Notes under the pieces: model-generated
The model's input: the letters and a program-made list of their open reading frames with translations, nothing else
The model's database searches: none
Told to the model about the DNA's origin: nothing
Part shown: piece by piece, positions 1 through 8,377 of the stretch
Position numbering within the stretch: the stretch's first letter is position 1
Layout of the letters: each line of letters starts with the position of its first letter
Assembly: GCA_024276495.1 (NCBI GenBank)
Contig: JAJRXC010000067.1
Span: 1-46,565, forward strand
Length of the DNA stretch: 46,565 bases
Source of the DNA: Actinomycetes bacterium
GTDB lineage: Bacteria > Actinomycetota > Acidimicrobiia > Acidimicrobiales > Aldehydirespiratoraceae
Reading direction: 5' to 3'
Position numbers and translations under genes: made by a program

Positions 1-2
1 GC

Positions 3-605
3 ATCGGCCATCACGGCACCAACACCGTCGAAGAGCTCTGGTTCGACGAATTCTGCAACCCGATCGCCAACCCCGACCCCGACGACGACAACCTGGTCAT
101 CGCCGCTCGCACCTTCGATGTCGCCGATGTCGGCACCGTCACCATCGAGAGCGACGCCGTCAATGGCCTCACGGTCGTCGACACCACCGCCGCCGACGGC
201 TGGACCGTCAAGATCGACGACGACTCCGACGAGTCCCACGACGACGATGACGACGACGATTCCGATGACGACAAGTCGCATGAGGTCGAGGTGACCTTCC
301 GCAACGGCGACGACAAGGTCGAGTTCAAAGCCGAGGTCGAAGACGGCGCCCTACGAATCCGCATCCGTGACCGCCGCACCAACACCGTCGAAGAGCTCTG
401 GTTCGACGAATTCGGCAACCCGATCGCCAACCCCGACCCCGACGACGACAACGACGACGATCACGAGTCCGACGACGACGACGATGACGACAAGAAGGAC
501 GACGACGACGAAGACGACGACGATGACGACAAGAAGGACGACGACGACGAAGACGACGACGATGACGACAAGAAGGACGACGACGACGAAGACGACGACG
601 ACTGA
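3..605 (+). CDS. Asp-rich repeat protein, 5'-truncated
   Basis: The frame is open from the left edge of the window to the TGA at 603-605, so the N-terminus is missing. The visible part has two copies of a roughly 120-residue unit ending in NTVEELWFDEF and IANPDPDDDN, separated by short predicted beta segments (GTVTIESDAVNGL, KVEFKAEVEDG). It finishes in a tail of three 13-residue units of the type DDDDDDKKDDDDE. There is no catalytic motif. The extreme acidity suggests an exported or surface, possibly cation-binding, protein, but no signal peptide can be checked because the start lies outside the window. I do not recognise the family. A strong hairpin follows the stop. Confidence 0.65.
   Translation: MGHHGTNTVEELWFDEFCNPIANPDPDDDNLVIAARTFDVADVGTVTIESDAVNGLTVVDTTAADGWTVKIDDDSDESHDDDDDDDSDDDKSHEVEVTFRNGDDKVEFKAEVEDGALRIRIRDRRTNTVEELWFDEFGNPIANPDPDDDNDDDHESDDDDDDDKKDDDDEDDDDDDKKDDDDEDDDDDDKKDDDDEDDDD
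16..452 (+). repeat. Direct repeat, 77 bp, two copies 360 bp apart
   Basis: Bases 16-92 and 376-452 are identical except for one base (T at 54, G at 414), which changes Cys to Gly in the translated frame. The offset is exactly 360 bp, so the repeat keeps the reading frame and corresponds to a 120-residue protein repeat. The near-identity of the DNA points to recent duplication or ongoing gene conversion within the Asp-rich gene. Confidence 0.9.
483..599 (+). repeat. Tandem 39-bp repeat, three units
   Basis: Three consecutive 39-bp units begin at 483, 522 and 561, each with the anchor GATGACGACAAGAAG followed by GAC/GAA codons. They encode the Asp/Lys tail of the upstream gene. The unit length is a multiple of three, so copy-number change would preserve the frame. 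Confidence 0.85.
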
Positions 606-630
606 GTCCGACTCCTTGAAGTGACGACGA

Positions 631-662
631 CGTCGGCCGGTGGCTTTGTCCACCGGCCGACG
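631..662. terminator. Hairpin terminator between convergent genes
   Basis: A perfect 13-bp inverted repeat (CGTCGGCCGGTGG at 631-643, complement at 650-662) encloses the 6-base loop CTTTGT. It lies 26 bases after the Asp-rich gene and is followed by TTTCGCG on the plus strand. The U-tract is short, as is common in high-GC actinobacteria. It could serve both converging genes. Confidence 0.7.
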
Positions 663-672
663 TTTCGCGTCC

Positions 673-691
673 GGCCCCGCGGCGCGGGGCC
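673..691 (-). terminator. GC-rich hairpin after the M20 peptidase gene
   Basis: GGCCCCGC at 673-680 and GCGGGGCC at 684-691 form a perfect 8-bp stem with a 3-base loop, 22 bases past the stop of the minus-strand peptidase gene. There is no U-run, so the assignment rests on position and stem strength. Confidence 0.5.
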
Positions 692-713
692 CGGCAGTTG
701 TCGCCTCGAGAGC

Positions 714-2066
714 TCAGCCGAGCAGGGCGGTCACGACGTCGTGGAAGAAGTGGGTCGTGAGATGCAGCGACTCGACATCGATTCGTTCGTTGTTGCCGTG
801 AAAGCGCGACCCGAACTCGGCCGGTGAGATCGCCGGACTCAGCAGTCCGGCTCCGTACGCGACCGCGCCCAGTTCCCGATGGACTCGCGCGTCGGTGGCA
901 CCCACGGTGAGCCACGGGGAAAGTGTGGCGTCGGGGAACGGCCGGTTCACGGCTCGCAGCATCGCATCCCAGAGCGCGCTGTCGGTACGGCTGGTCGACG
1001 ACGGCTCGTCCATCACGGACGTGATCTCGACCGAGCCGTAGAGATCGCCCAGCGCGGCGCGAAGGTGTGCGTTGATCTCGTCGATGCCGTCACCGGGAAG
1101 GGTTCTGATGTCGACATCGATGTCGACGACATCGGGGATGACATTGGTTTTGGTCTGCCCGACGATGACATTGGGAGAGAAGGTGGTGTGGGTGCATGCG
1201 TGCATGTAGCCGGCACCGTCGACGGGGAAGTCGTCGAGCAGCTCGTCGATCTTGGCTTCATCGAGCAGCAGCGCCGAGAACTCCTCGCCGAGGCCCAGCG
1301 CTTCGACCTGGGCCCGCCAGTACTCGTGCACGCGGGCGGGCGAGCGATACTCCGCGAGACGTTGCACGACACCGGCCGCCTTGACCAGCGCGTTGTCGGC
1401 GTCGAAGGGCATCGATCCATGCCCCGGCGTTCCCTTCACCCTCAGCCGTCGCCACGCGATTCCCTTCTCACCCACGGTGACGTTCACCGACGGCGCATCC
1501 GGTGTGCCGCCGTGGAGGCCACCATTCTCGGTCAGCACGAAATCGGTCGTGATCACCTCTGGGTGGTGAGTCGCCATCCAGTGCGCCCCGAAGGTCGAGC
1601 CCGCTTCCTCGTCGGCCGCGGCGAAGAAGACGAGGTCACCTCGCGGCCGGAATCCTCCGGCGGCCAGGCTGCGGACCACGACGGCCATGGATGCCGTCAG
1701 ATTGAGCATGTCCACCGCGCCCCGGCCCCAGACCTCGCCGTCGATGATCTCGGCGCCGAACGGGTCCTCATCCCACCCGTCGGGAGTGATGGGCACGACG
1801 TCGGTGTGACCGTTGAGACAGAGACTCGGCGCGTCGGGGTCACTTCCCTCGATGCGGGCCACCAACGATGTCCGTCCGGGTGCCGCTTCGAACCGCTCGA
1901 CATCGAGCCCGGCGCCCTCCAGCATCCCGGCCAGCAGATCGGCGTTGCGAACTTCCTGTCCGGATGTCGCCGAGCCGTCGTTGACGCATTCGTTGCGGAT
2001 CATGGCCTGCAACAGCTCGACGGTTTCTTCGCCCTTTGGTTTGTTCACGGTTCCAGTATGGATCAT
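714..2066 (-). CDS. M20-family zinc peptidase/deacylase
   Basis: A 450-residue protein of the ArgE/DapE/carboxypeptidase G2-like M20 family, expected to hydrolyse an amide bond with two zinc ions in the cytoplasm. Visible motifs are NGHTDVVP (His87, Asp89), GRGAVDM (bridging Asp119) and DEEAGS (Glu153/154 as catalytic base and ligand), followed by a dimerisation domain and a C-terminal His near FHGNNERI. Length is normal. The ATG at 2066 lies 8 bases after the ABC gene's stop, so it is the last gene of the TetR-ABC-ABC operon. An alternative GTG start exists at 2048. The substrate cannot be named; the neighbouring exporter may move a peptide or acyl-amino acid related to it, which is inference. 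Confidence 0.85.
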   Translation of the reverse strand: MIHTGTVNKPKGEETVELLQAMIRNECVNDGSATSGQEVRNADLLAGMLEGAGLDVERFEAAPGRTSLVARIEGSDPDAPSLCLNGHTDVVPITPDGWDEDPFGAEIIDGEVWGRGAVDMLNLTASMAVVVRSLAAGGFRPRGDLVFFAAADEEAGSTFGAHWMATHHPEVITTDFVLTENGGLHGGTPDAPSVNVTVGEKGIAWRRLRVKGTPGHGSMPFDADNALVKAAGVVQRLAEYRSPARVHEYWRAQVEALGLGEEFSALLLDEAKIDELLDDFPVDGAGYMHACTHTTFSPNVIVGQTKTNVIPDVVDIDVDIRTLPGDGIDEINAHLRAALGDLYGSVEITSVMDEPSSTSRTDSALWDAMLRAVNRPFPDATLSPWLTVGATDARVHRELGAVAYGAGLLSPAISPAEFGSRFHGNNERIDVESLHLTTHFFHDVVTALLG

Positions 2067-2073
2067 CGCGCGC

Positions 2074-3975
2074 TCAGGTGAGCTCCTGTGCCGCTCCGGC
2101 GAACTGAGAGTTGTACAGACGGAAGTAGGAACCTCGGCGGGCGAGCAGCTCGGCGTGGGAACCCTGCTCGACGATACGGCCGTCTTCCATCACGAGGATG
2201 ATGTCGGCACCGCGGATGGTGGAGAGCCGATGGGCGATCACGAAGCTCGTTCGTTGCTCGCGCAACGTGTTCATCGCCTTTTGGATCAGCACCTCGGTTC
2301 GGGTGTCGACGGAGCTCGTCGCCTCGTCGAGGATGAGGATCGCCGGGTCGGCGAGGAAGGCTCGGGCGATCGTCACGAGTTGTCGTTCACCGGCGCTGAT
2401 GTTGGACCCGTCGTCGTCGACGATCGTGTCGTATCCGTCGGGTAGTTGGCGAACGAACCGGTCGACATAGGTGACCCGGGCCGCCTCGATGAGCTCGGCG
2501 TCGCTCGCCTGAGGGTTCCCGTAGGCGATGTTCTCCCGTATCGTGCCGCCGAACAGCCAGGTGTCCTGCAGGACCATTCCGATCTTCGAGCGGAGCTCCG
2601 CGCGGGGAAAGCCGGCGATGTCTCGCCCGTCGAGGGTGATGGTTCCCGAGTCGAGGTCGTAGAACCGCATGAGGAGATTGACGAGCGTGGTCTTCCCCGC
2701 GCCCGTCGGCCCGACGATCGCGACGGTCTGACCCGGTTCGGCGACCACCGAGAGACCTTCGATGAGTGGAGACTCGGGATCGTACGAGAAGTACACGTCG
2801 TCGAAGACGATTCGTCCCCGAACCGGTTGCGCACCCACGGTCGGCTGCTGTTCAGGCGACTGCTCCGGTGCGTCGAGCAGCTCGATCACCCGTTCGAGCG
2901 ACGCGATGCCGGACTGGAACATCGTCGCCATGGAGGCGAGTTGTGTCAGGGGCTGGGAGAACTGACGGGAGTACTGGATGAGCGCCTGCATGTCGCCCAC
3001 GGTGATCGCACCGCTCGAGATGCGAAGACCACCGACCACCGCGACGAGGATGTACTGGATGTTGCCCATCGCGAGCATCGACGGCTGGATCAGGCTCGAC
3101 ATGAACTGGGCGCCGAAGCCGGCCTCGTAGAGCTCGTCGTTGTCCTCCCGGAACCGGGCTTCGACCTCACGTTGACGTCCGAAGCTCTTCACGATCGTGT
3201 GACCGGTGAACACCTCTTCGACCTGGGCGTTGAGGTTGCCGGTGTGGCGCCACTGGTCCATGAAGCGGGGCCGGGCTCGACCACCGATGAGCCTCATGAG
3301 CCACAATGAGACCGGCACCGTGACCAGCGCGACCGCGGCCATGAACGGCGAGATCGTGATCATCATCACGGCGACACCGATGAGCATCAGCGTGGAGGTC
3401 AGGATCTGACTCATGGTCTGTTGGAGGCTCTGGGCCAGGTTGTCGATGTCGTTCGTCACCCGGCTGAGCAGATCGCCTCGGGGCCGGCCGTCGATGTCGC
3501 GCAACGGGAGCCGGTTGAGCTTTTGTTCGACCTGGGCCCGTAGCGAGTACATCGTGCGCTGCACGACTCCCGCCAGGATGTAGGCCTGTCCGTACGACAA
3601 CGCCCACGACGCGACATAGATCCCGATGATCACCAACAACTTGCGATGAAGCTCGCCGTAGTCGATGCCCCCACCACCGACCACCCCTCGCACGATGATG
3701 TCGGTGGCCTGTCCGAGAAGCCGGGGACCGAGCACGACGAGAACGATGCTGGTGACCGACAAGACGGCCACACCGGTCAACCGGAGCCGTTCACCGGCGA
3801 GCAGGTCACCGAGTCGCCGCAGCGCGGCGCCGAAGTCGTTGCTTCGTTCCGCGGGCATGCCGACCGACGCCCCGAAGCGTCCGCTGGACCGATTGGCGGC
3901 ATTGTCGGCGACGGCGATGATTTTGCGGTCCTCCTCGGATGTCCCGCCCTGGGGCCGATCGGACGCCTTGCTCAT
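2074..3975 (-). CDS. ABC exporter half-transporter (consensus-site ATPase)
   Basis: A 633-residue type IV ABC exporter half: about 65 polar residues, six membrane helices, then a nucleotide-binding domain with Walker A GPTGAGKTTLV, an ABC signature ISAGERQL, Walker B ILILDEATSSVD with the catalytic Glu intact, and an H-loop in IAHRLSTI. It overlaps the preceding gene by four bases (3972-3975), which is typical for subunits of a heterodimer. The partner has the degenerate Walker B, so this chain contributes the catalytically competent Glu, as in the TM287/288 and BmrCD families. The polar N-terminal extension is longer than usual. Regulation is presumably by the TetR gene heading the operon; the exported substrate is unknown. 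Confidence 0.92.
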   Translation of the reverse strand: MSKASDRPQGGTSEEDRKIIAVADNAANRSSGRFGASVGMPAERSNDFGAALRRLGDLLAGERLRLTGVAVLSVTSIVLVVLGPRLLGQATDIIVRGVVGGGGIDYGELHRKLLVIIGIYVASWALSYGQAYILAGVVQRTMYSLRAQVEQKLNRLPLRDIDGRPRGDLLSRVTNDIDNLAQSLQQTMSQILTSTLMLIGVAVMMITISPFMAAVALVTVPVSLWLMRLIGGRARPRFMDQWRHTGNLNAQVEEVFTGHTIVKSFGRQREVEARFREDNDELYEAGFGAQFMSSLIQPSMLAMGNIQYILVAVVGGLRISSGAITVGDMQALIQYSRQFSQPLTQLASMATMFQSGIASLERVIELLDAPEQSPEQQPTVGAQPVRGRIVFDDVYFSYDPESPLIEGLSVVAEPGQTVAIVGPTGAGKTTLVNLLMRFYDLDSGTITLDGRDIAGFPRAELRSKIGMVLQDTWLFGGTIRENIAYGNPQASDAELIEAARVTYVDRFVRQLPDGYDTIVDDDGSNISAGERQLVTIARAFLADPAILILDEATSSVDTRTEVLIQKAMNTLREQRTSFVIAHRLSTIRGADIILVMEDGRIVEQGSHAELLARRGSYFRLYNSQFAGAAQELT

Positions 3976-5708
3976 GCCACCGCCCCCTCACCGAGCTGGG
4001 ATTCGACGATCTCCGCGTAGGTGGGACAGGAACGGACGAGATCGTCGTGGGTCCCCCGCCCGACGATCACGCCCGCGTCGAGCACGAGGATCTCGTCGGC
4101 TCGTCTGATCGTCGACACCCGTTGCGCCACGATGAGCACGGCTGCCCCCGCGGTGTGGGTCTCGAGCGCCTCGGTCAAACGCGACGCGGTGGCGACGTCG
4201 AGAGCGGAGAACGAGTCGTCGAAGACGTAGATCTCCGGTTTGACCACGAGCGCGCGAGCGATCGAGAGGCGCTGACGCTGGCCACCCGACACGTTGGTTC
4301 CACCCTGGGTGATCTCGCTGTCGATTCCGTCCGGCATGGTCTGGACGAACCCCGAGGCCTGGGCGACGTCGAGGGCCTCCCAGATCTCTCGGTCGGTTGC
4401 CGCCGGGTCACCGAAGCGGAGGTTGGAGGCGACGGTGCCGGAGAACAGGTAGGGCTTCTGGGGGACGTAGCCGACGGTGCTCCAGAGCAGGTCGGGATCG
4501 AGGTCGCGGACGTCGATCCCGCCGACGAGAACCTGACCCGACGTCGCGTCGACGAGGCGAGGGACGAGGTTCATGAGGGTGGTCTTGCCGCCGCCGGTGC
4601 TGCCGATGATGCCAGTGGTCTGACCGGCACCGATCCGAAACGAGATGTTCCGTAGCACCGGCTGTTCGGCCCCGGGGTAGTGGAAGCCGACATCGCGGAG
4701 CTCCAGGGTGGCGTTCTCGCGGAGTTGGGTGACCGGTCGATCCGGGGCGACGACGGAGGAGACGGTGTCGAGCACTTCTCGGACCCGGTCGGCGGCGACC
4801 GCGGCACGGGGGATCATCGACACCATGAAGGTGGCCATGACGACCGCCATCAGGATCTGGACGAGATAGCTCAGGTAGGCGACCAGGGAACCCACCTGCA
4901 TCCGACCCGCGCCGATGCGATCGGCACCGACCCACAAGACGGCGATGCTCGCCGCGTTGATCGTGAACATGACCGTCGGGAACATCGCCGCCATGAGACG
5001 ACCGGCCCGAAGCGAGGTGGCGGTCAACTGCCGATTCGCCTCGGCGAAGCGGGCGGTCTCCTCGGGCTCACGCACGAACGCCCGCACGACACGGATGCCG
5101 GTGATCTGCTCCCGGAGGATCCGGTTGAGCCGGTCGATGTGGACCTGCATGCGTTGAAACGACGGAACCATCATGTAGACGAGGGGGCCCAGGAACAAGA
5201 CGGCCGCGGGCATGCTCACGAAGAGCACGACGGACAGTCCCACGTCTTCGCGCATCGCCATCACGATGCCGATGATCATCGTGAGCGGCGCGGCGATCAT
5301 CATGGTGGTGGTCAACACGACGAGCGTCTGGATCTGTTGCACGTCGTTGGTGACACGGGTGATGAGCGACGGGGCACCGAAGCGACCGATCTCACGAGCC
5401 GAGAACCCGGTGACCCGATGGAACAGATCGCGTCGGACGTCGCGACCGAAGCCCATCGCGGCCCGGGCGCCGAACCAGACCGCACCGACCGCGAAGACGA
5501 TCTGGATCGCGGTCACCGCCAACATCACGAGCCCGAGACGCCGGATGTACCCGTCGTCGCCGACGAGCACCCCGTTGTCGATGATGTCGGCATTGAGCGT
5601 CGGCAGCGTCATCGCCGCGACGGTCTGGACAGTTTGGAGGGCGACGACGATCCCGAGGGTCCGGCGGTACGGGCCGAGATGGCTGCGAAGGAGCCGACGA
5701 AGACTCAC
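3972..5708 (-). CDS. ABC exporter half-transporter (degenerate-site ATPase)
   Basis: A 578-residue type IV ABC exporter half with six N-terminal membrane helices and an ATPase domain: Walker A GSTGGGKTTLM, signature VSGGQRQR, and a Walker B ending in FDDSFSALD. The residue after the Walker B Asp is Asp rather than Glu, the hallmark of the non-catalytic site in heterodimeric exporters. The start is the GTG at 5708, which overlaps the TetR stop as GTGA; the frame stays open further upstream but there it only shadows the TetR gene. Its stop overlaps the ATG of the second half-transporter, supporting an obligate heterodimer. Confidence 0.92.
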   Translation of the reverse strand: MSLRRLLRSHLGPYRRTLGIVVALQTVQTVAAMTLPTLNADIIDNGVLVGDDGYIRRLGLVMLAVTAIQIVFAVGAVWFGARAAMGFGRDVRRDLFHRVTGFSAREIGRFGAPSLITRVTNDVQQIQTLVVLTTTMMIAAPLTMIIGIVMAMREDVGLSVVLFVSMPAAVLFLGPLVYMMVPSFQRMQVHIDRLNRILREQITGIRVVRAFVREPEETARFAEANRQLTATSLRAGRLMAAMFPTVMFTINAASIAVLWVGADRIGAGRMQVGSLVAYLSYLVQILMAVVMATFMVSMIPRAAVAADRVREVLDTVSSVVAPDRPVTQLRENATLELRDVGFHYPGAEQPVLRNISFRIGAGQTTGIIGSTGGGKTTLMNLVPRLVDATSGQVLVGGIDVRDLDPDLLWSTVGYVPQKPYLFSGTVASNLRFGDPAATDREIWEALDVAQASGFVQTMPDGIDSEITQGGTNVSGGQRQRLSIARALVVKPEIYVFDDSFSALDVATASRLTEALETHTAGAAVLIVAQRVSTIRRADEILVLDAGVIVGRGTHDDLVRSCPTYAEIVESQLGEGAVA

Positions 5709-6310
5709 CGGGCGCCCTCGGACCCGCGAAGGAAGAAGGCCACGATGTCCGCGGCCGGGGTCCGGTCGCCGGTCAGCATCGGGTGGGTCATCGACAAGGT
5801 GAGGGCTCGTAGGAGTCTCGCCGCGACCTCCGGTTCGATGACGAGCCGGTCCCGTTCGCTCGCGAAGAGCTCGGCGAGCGCGTCGCTGTCGGTGAGGGGC
5901 CTGGCCGCGTGCTTCTGGAATCTCGGTCCGAGACTGGACACGAGACGCCACACGTGTTCGACCCGGCGCTGGATGATCTCGGTGGCCGCCACGAGACGCG
6001 GCTCGAACGCCAAGTCCGGGTCGATCGCGTGCAACGCGTTCTCGAGCTCGCCCATGTCGAGCGCGGCTTCGAGCGCCGCGAGGAGGAGCTCGTCCTTGTC
6101 GGCGAAGACACCGAAAATGGTGCCCTCGGCCACGCCGGCCGCGTGGGCGATCTGGCGGGTGGTGACCCGCTCGCCGTACTCGACCAGCAGCGGACCGATG
6201 GCATCGATGATGGCGGCTCGGCGTTTCTGCGGGGGAAGCGCCGACGCCCGTCTCGCCGGGGTGGCCGCGGCGGCGAGCGGGCGGCTGGGGGTTCGGGGCA
6301 CGGCACCCAC
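5705..6310 (-). CDS. TetR-family repressor
   Basis: Up to 201 residues. An N-terminal helix-turn-helix (YGERVTTRQIAHAAGVAEGTIFGVFADKDELL region, about residues 44-75) is typical of TetR, followed by a helical ligand-binding domain. It heads the exporter-peptidase operon and probably represses it. The most upstream GTG is at 6310, but a good promoter (-35 TTGGGT at 6337-6332, -10 TATAGT at 6314-6309) would start transcription near 6301, exactly at a second in-frame GTG. A leaderless mRNA starting at 6301 (198 residues) is therefore plausible, and no Shine-Dalgarno sequence is seen for either start. A palindromic operator lies within the promoter. Confidence 0.88.
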   Translation of the reverse strand: MGAVPRTPSRPLAAAATPARRASALPPQKRRAAIIDAIGPLLVEYGERVTTRQIAHAAGVAEGTIFGVFADKDELLLAALEAALDMGELENALHAIDPDLAFEPRLVAATEIIQRRVEHVWRLVSSLGPRFQKHAARPLTDSDALAELFASERDRLVIEPEVAARLLRALTLSMTHPMLTGDRTPAADIVAFFLRGSEGAR

Positions 6311-6337
6311 TATATGAGTGAGTGCTCACTCACCCAA
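6309..6337 (-). promoter_or_regulatory. TetR promoter with operator in the spacer
   Basis: On the minus strand TTGGGT (6337-6332) and TATAGT (6314-6309) are 17 bases apart. The spacer is almost exactly filled by the palindrome TGAGTGAGTGCTCACTCA at 6315-6332 (8-bp arms, 2-base centre), the TGAGTG/CACTCA type commonly bound by TetR proteins. Binding would block the TetR-exporter operon and possibly the divergent monooxygenase gene, whose start is 49 bases from the site. Confidence 0.75.
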
Positions 6338-6380
6338 GCCTCGTCTCGCCACTGTTTCGAACCACCGGTACGGTCTCCCC

Positions 6381-7877
6381 ATGACCGCACCCGAGCACTT
6401 CGATGTCGTCGTGGTCGGCGCCGGCATCTCCGGCATCGGCGCCGCCTACCACCTCCAGACCCTGTGTCCCGACCGCACCTTCGTCATCCTCGAGGGCCGG
6501 GACGATCTGGGCGGCACGTGGGACCTGTTCCGCTATCCGGGCATACGGTCCGACAGCGACATGCACACCCTCGGCTACCGCTTCAAGCCGTGGACCGCGT
6601 CGAAGTCGATCGCCGACGGGCCGTCGATCCTCGCCTACCTCCGCGAGACCGTCGAAGAGCACGCGATCGGCGACCACATCCGGTTCCGCCACCTGGTCAC
6701 ACGGGCCGAGTGGTCGAGCGTCGACGCGACCTGGACCGTCGAGGTCCGTCGTGGCGACTCCGGCGAGCCGGCGACGTTCACCTGCAACTTCTTGTACATG
6801 TGCGCCGGCTACTACAGCTACAAGGGCGGCTACACCCCCGAGTTCGCGGGCCGCGAACGGTTCGAGGGCCGAATCGTGCACCCGCAGGAATGGCCCGACG
6901 ACCTCGACTACCGCGACAAACGGGTCGTGATCATCGGCTCCGGCGCCACGGCCGTGACATTGCTGCCGGCGATGGCCGACGACGCGGCCCACGTCACGAT
7001 GCTCCAGCGCTCCCCCACCTACATGATCTCGGCTCCCGACCACGACGTGATCGCCGACACCCTCCGCCGCTTCCTCCCCGACCGAGTCGCCTACGCGTTG
7101 ACCAGGAGAAAGAACACGGCCCTCACCGAGTTCTTCTACAACCGAACCCGCACCGCGCCGGACAAGGTGAAGTCCTTCCTGCTGCGCAGGCTGCGCAAGG
7201 AGCTCGACGACGCCGCGATCGAGACCCACTTCACCCCGACGTACGACCCGTGGGATCAGCGAATCTGCCTGGTCCCCAACGGCGACTTCTTCGACGCGCT
7301 GCGCGCCGACCAGGCCGATGTGGTCACCGACCACATCGAGTGCTTCACCGAAACCGGGATTCGTCTCACGTCGGGCGACGAGCTCGAAGCCGACATCATC
7401 ATCACCGCCACCGGGCTCCAACTGGTGACCGTGGGCGACATGGACTTCGTCGTCGACGGCGAACGGGTCGACTTCTCCCGGACCTGGACCTACAAGGGAC
7501 TGGCCTACTCCGACGTCCCCAACATGGTCTCCTGCTTCGGCTACATCGCCGCGTCGTGGACCCTCCGGGCCGACCTCACCTCCGAATACGTCTGTCGGCT
7601 GCTCAATCGCATGCGCGACACCGGCACGGTCCAATGCACACCTCGTCTGCGACCCGAGGACCACGACATGACTCCCCGACCCTGGATCGACGACTTCTCC
7701 TCGGGCTACATGCAACGCATGATGCCGATGTTGCCGAAACAAGGAGACCGGGTTCCCTGGGTCAACACCCAGAGCTACGCGTCGGACAAGCTCCTGCTCC
7801 GCAAGTCACCGGTCGACGACGGCGTCATGCAGTTCACGACGGCCCGTACCCCGGCACGATCAGGACACCTCGGATAA
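6381..7877 (+). CDS. Flavin-containing Baeyer-Villiger-type monooxygenase
   Basis: A 498-residue class B flavoprotein monooxygenase that would use NADPH and O2 to insert oxygen next to a ketone or oxidise a soft heteroatom. It shows an N-terminal FAD Rossmann motif (GAGISG, residues 13-18), the fingerprint F-x-G-x3-H-x3-W at 161-171, and a second dinucleotide motif GSGATA at 186-191. Length and order match the EtaA-like branch. The ATG at 6381 places the FAD motif at the expected distance from the N-terminus; upstream in-frame sequence runs through the TetR operator and is not protein-like. It is divergent from, and may share the operator of, the TetR gene. Confidence 0.9.
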   Translation: MTAPEHFDVVVVGAGISGIGAAYHLQTLCPDRTFVILEGRDDLGGTWDLFRYPGIRSDSDMHTLGYRFKPWTASKSIADGPSILAYLRETVEEHAIGDHIRFRHLVTRAEWSSVDATWTVEVRRGDSGEPATFTCNFLYMCAGYYSYKGGYTPEFAGRERFEGRIVHPQEWPDDLDYRDKRVVIIGSGATAVTLLPAMADDAAHVTMLQRSPTYMISAPDHDVIADTLRRFLPDRVAYALTRRKNTALTEFFYNRTRTAPDKVKSFLLRRLRKELDDAAIETHFTPTYDPWDQRICLVPNGDFFDALRADQADVVTDHIECFTETGIRLTSGDELEADIIITATGLQLVTVGDMDFVVDGERVDFSRTWTYKGLAYSDVPNMVSCFGYIAASWTLRADLTSEYVCRLLNRMRDTGTVQCTPRLRPEDHDMTPRPWIDDFSSGYMQRMMPMLPKQGDRVPWVNTQSYASDKLLLRKSPVDDGVMQFTTARTPARSGHLG

Positions 7878-7924
7878 AGTCGCGTTCGCCGGGCGGACGC
7901 GAGGTGCACCATGTTGCTCAGACC

Positions 7925-8356
7925 ATGTTGATCAGTCAGCTCCTGAAGAAGAAGGGCGACGACGTCGCCACCATCGCGCCGAGCGACTCCATCGCCGACG
8001 TGGTGCGAGCACTCGCGACGCGACGGGTCGGGGCGCTGGTCGTCTCCGCCGACGGCACGACGGTCGAGGGCATCATCTCCGAACGCGACATCGTTCGAGA
8101 CCTGGCCGCGCAGGGATCCGACACCATCAATCGCACCGCCGGCGACCTGATGACCGCCGAGGTCGTCACCTGCGCGCTCGATGCGACGACCGAGCAGCTC
8201 ATGGCCGAGATGACCGCACGACGGATCCGCCACGTCCCCGTCACCGAGAACGGCGCGCTCGTCGGCATCATCAGCATCGGTGATGTGGTGAACGCCCGGG
8301 TCCACGAGCTCGAGATCGAGACCGAGCAGCTCTCCAACTACATCTCCGGTTACTGA
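7925..8356 (+). CDS. Tandem CBS-domain protein
   Basis: A 143-residue protein made of two CBS domains (about residues 10-65 and 78-135), which together form a Bateman module that usually binds adenine nucleotides. Typical CBS signatures are visible: VGALVVSADG, GIISERDIVR, RIRHVPVTENGALVGIISIGDVV. The start is the ATG at 7925; the frame is open far upstream but has no protein-like content there. It is a stand-alone regulator with no attached enzyme. It lies 47 bases after the monooxygenase and 21 bases before the GrdB-family gene. What it regulates is unknown. Confidence 0.85.
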   Translation: MLISQLLKKKGDDVATIAPSDSIADVVRALATRRVGALVVSADGTTVEGIISERDIVRDLAAQGSDTINRTAGDLMTAEVVTCALDATTEQLMAEMTARRIRHVPVTENGALVGIISIGDVVNARVHELEIETEQLSNYISGY

Positions 8357-8377
8357 CGACCGCTACGGTCCTTCGGT

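Noticed and set aside
325-915. Long minus-strand frames across the Asp-rich gene and the adjacent terminator
   Set aside because: They are shadows of GAC/GAT repeats giving Arg- or Val-rich strings and cross two hairpins.
7925-8356. CBS protein as the third subunit of the phenylphosphate-synthase-like kinase
   Set aside because: The Thauera enzyme has a CBS-containing third subunit, but this gene is more than 9 kb away in a different unit and is a common stand-alone CBS type.
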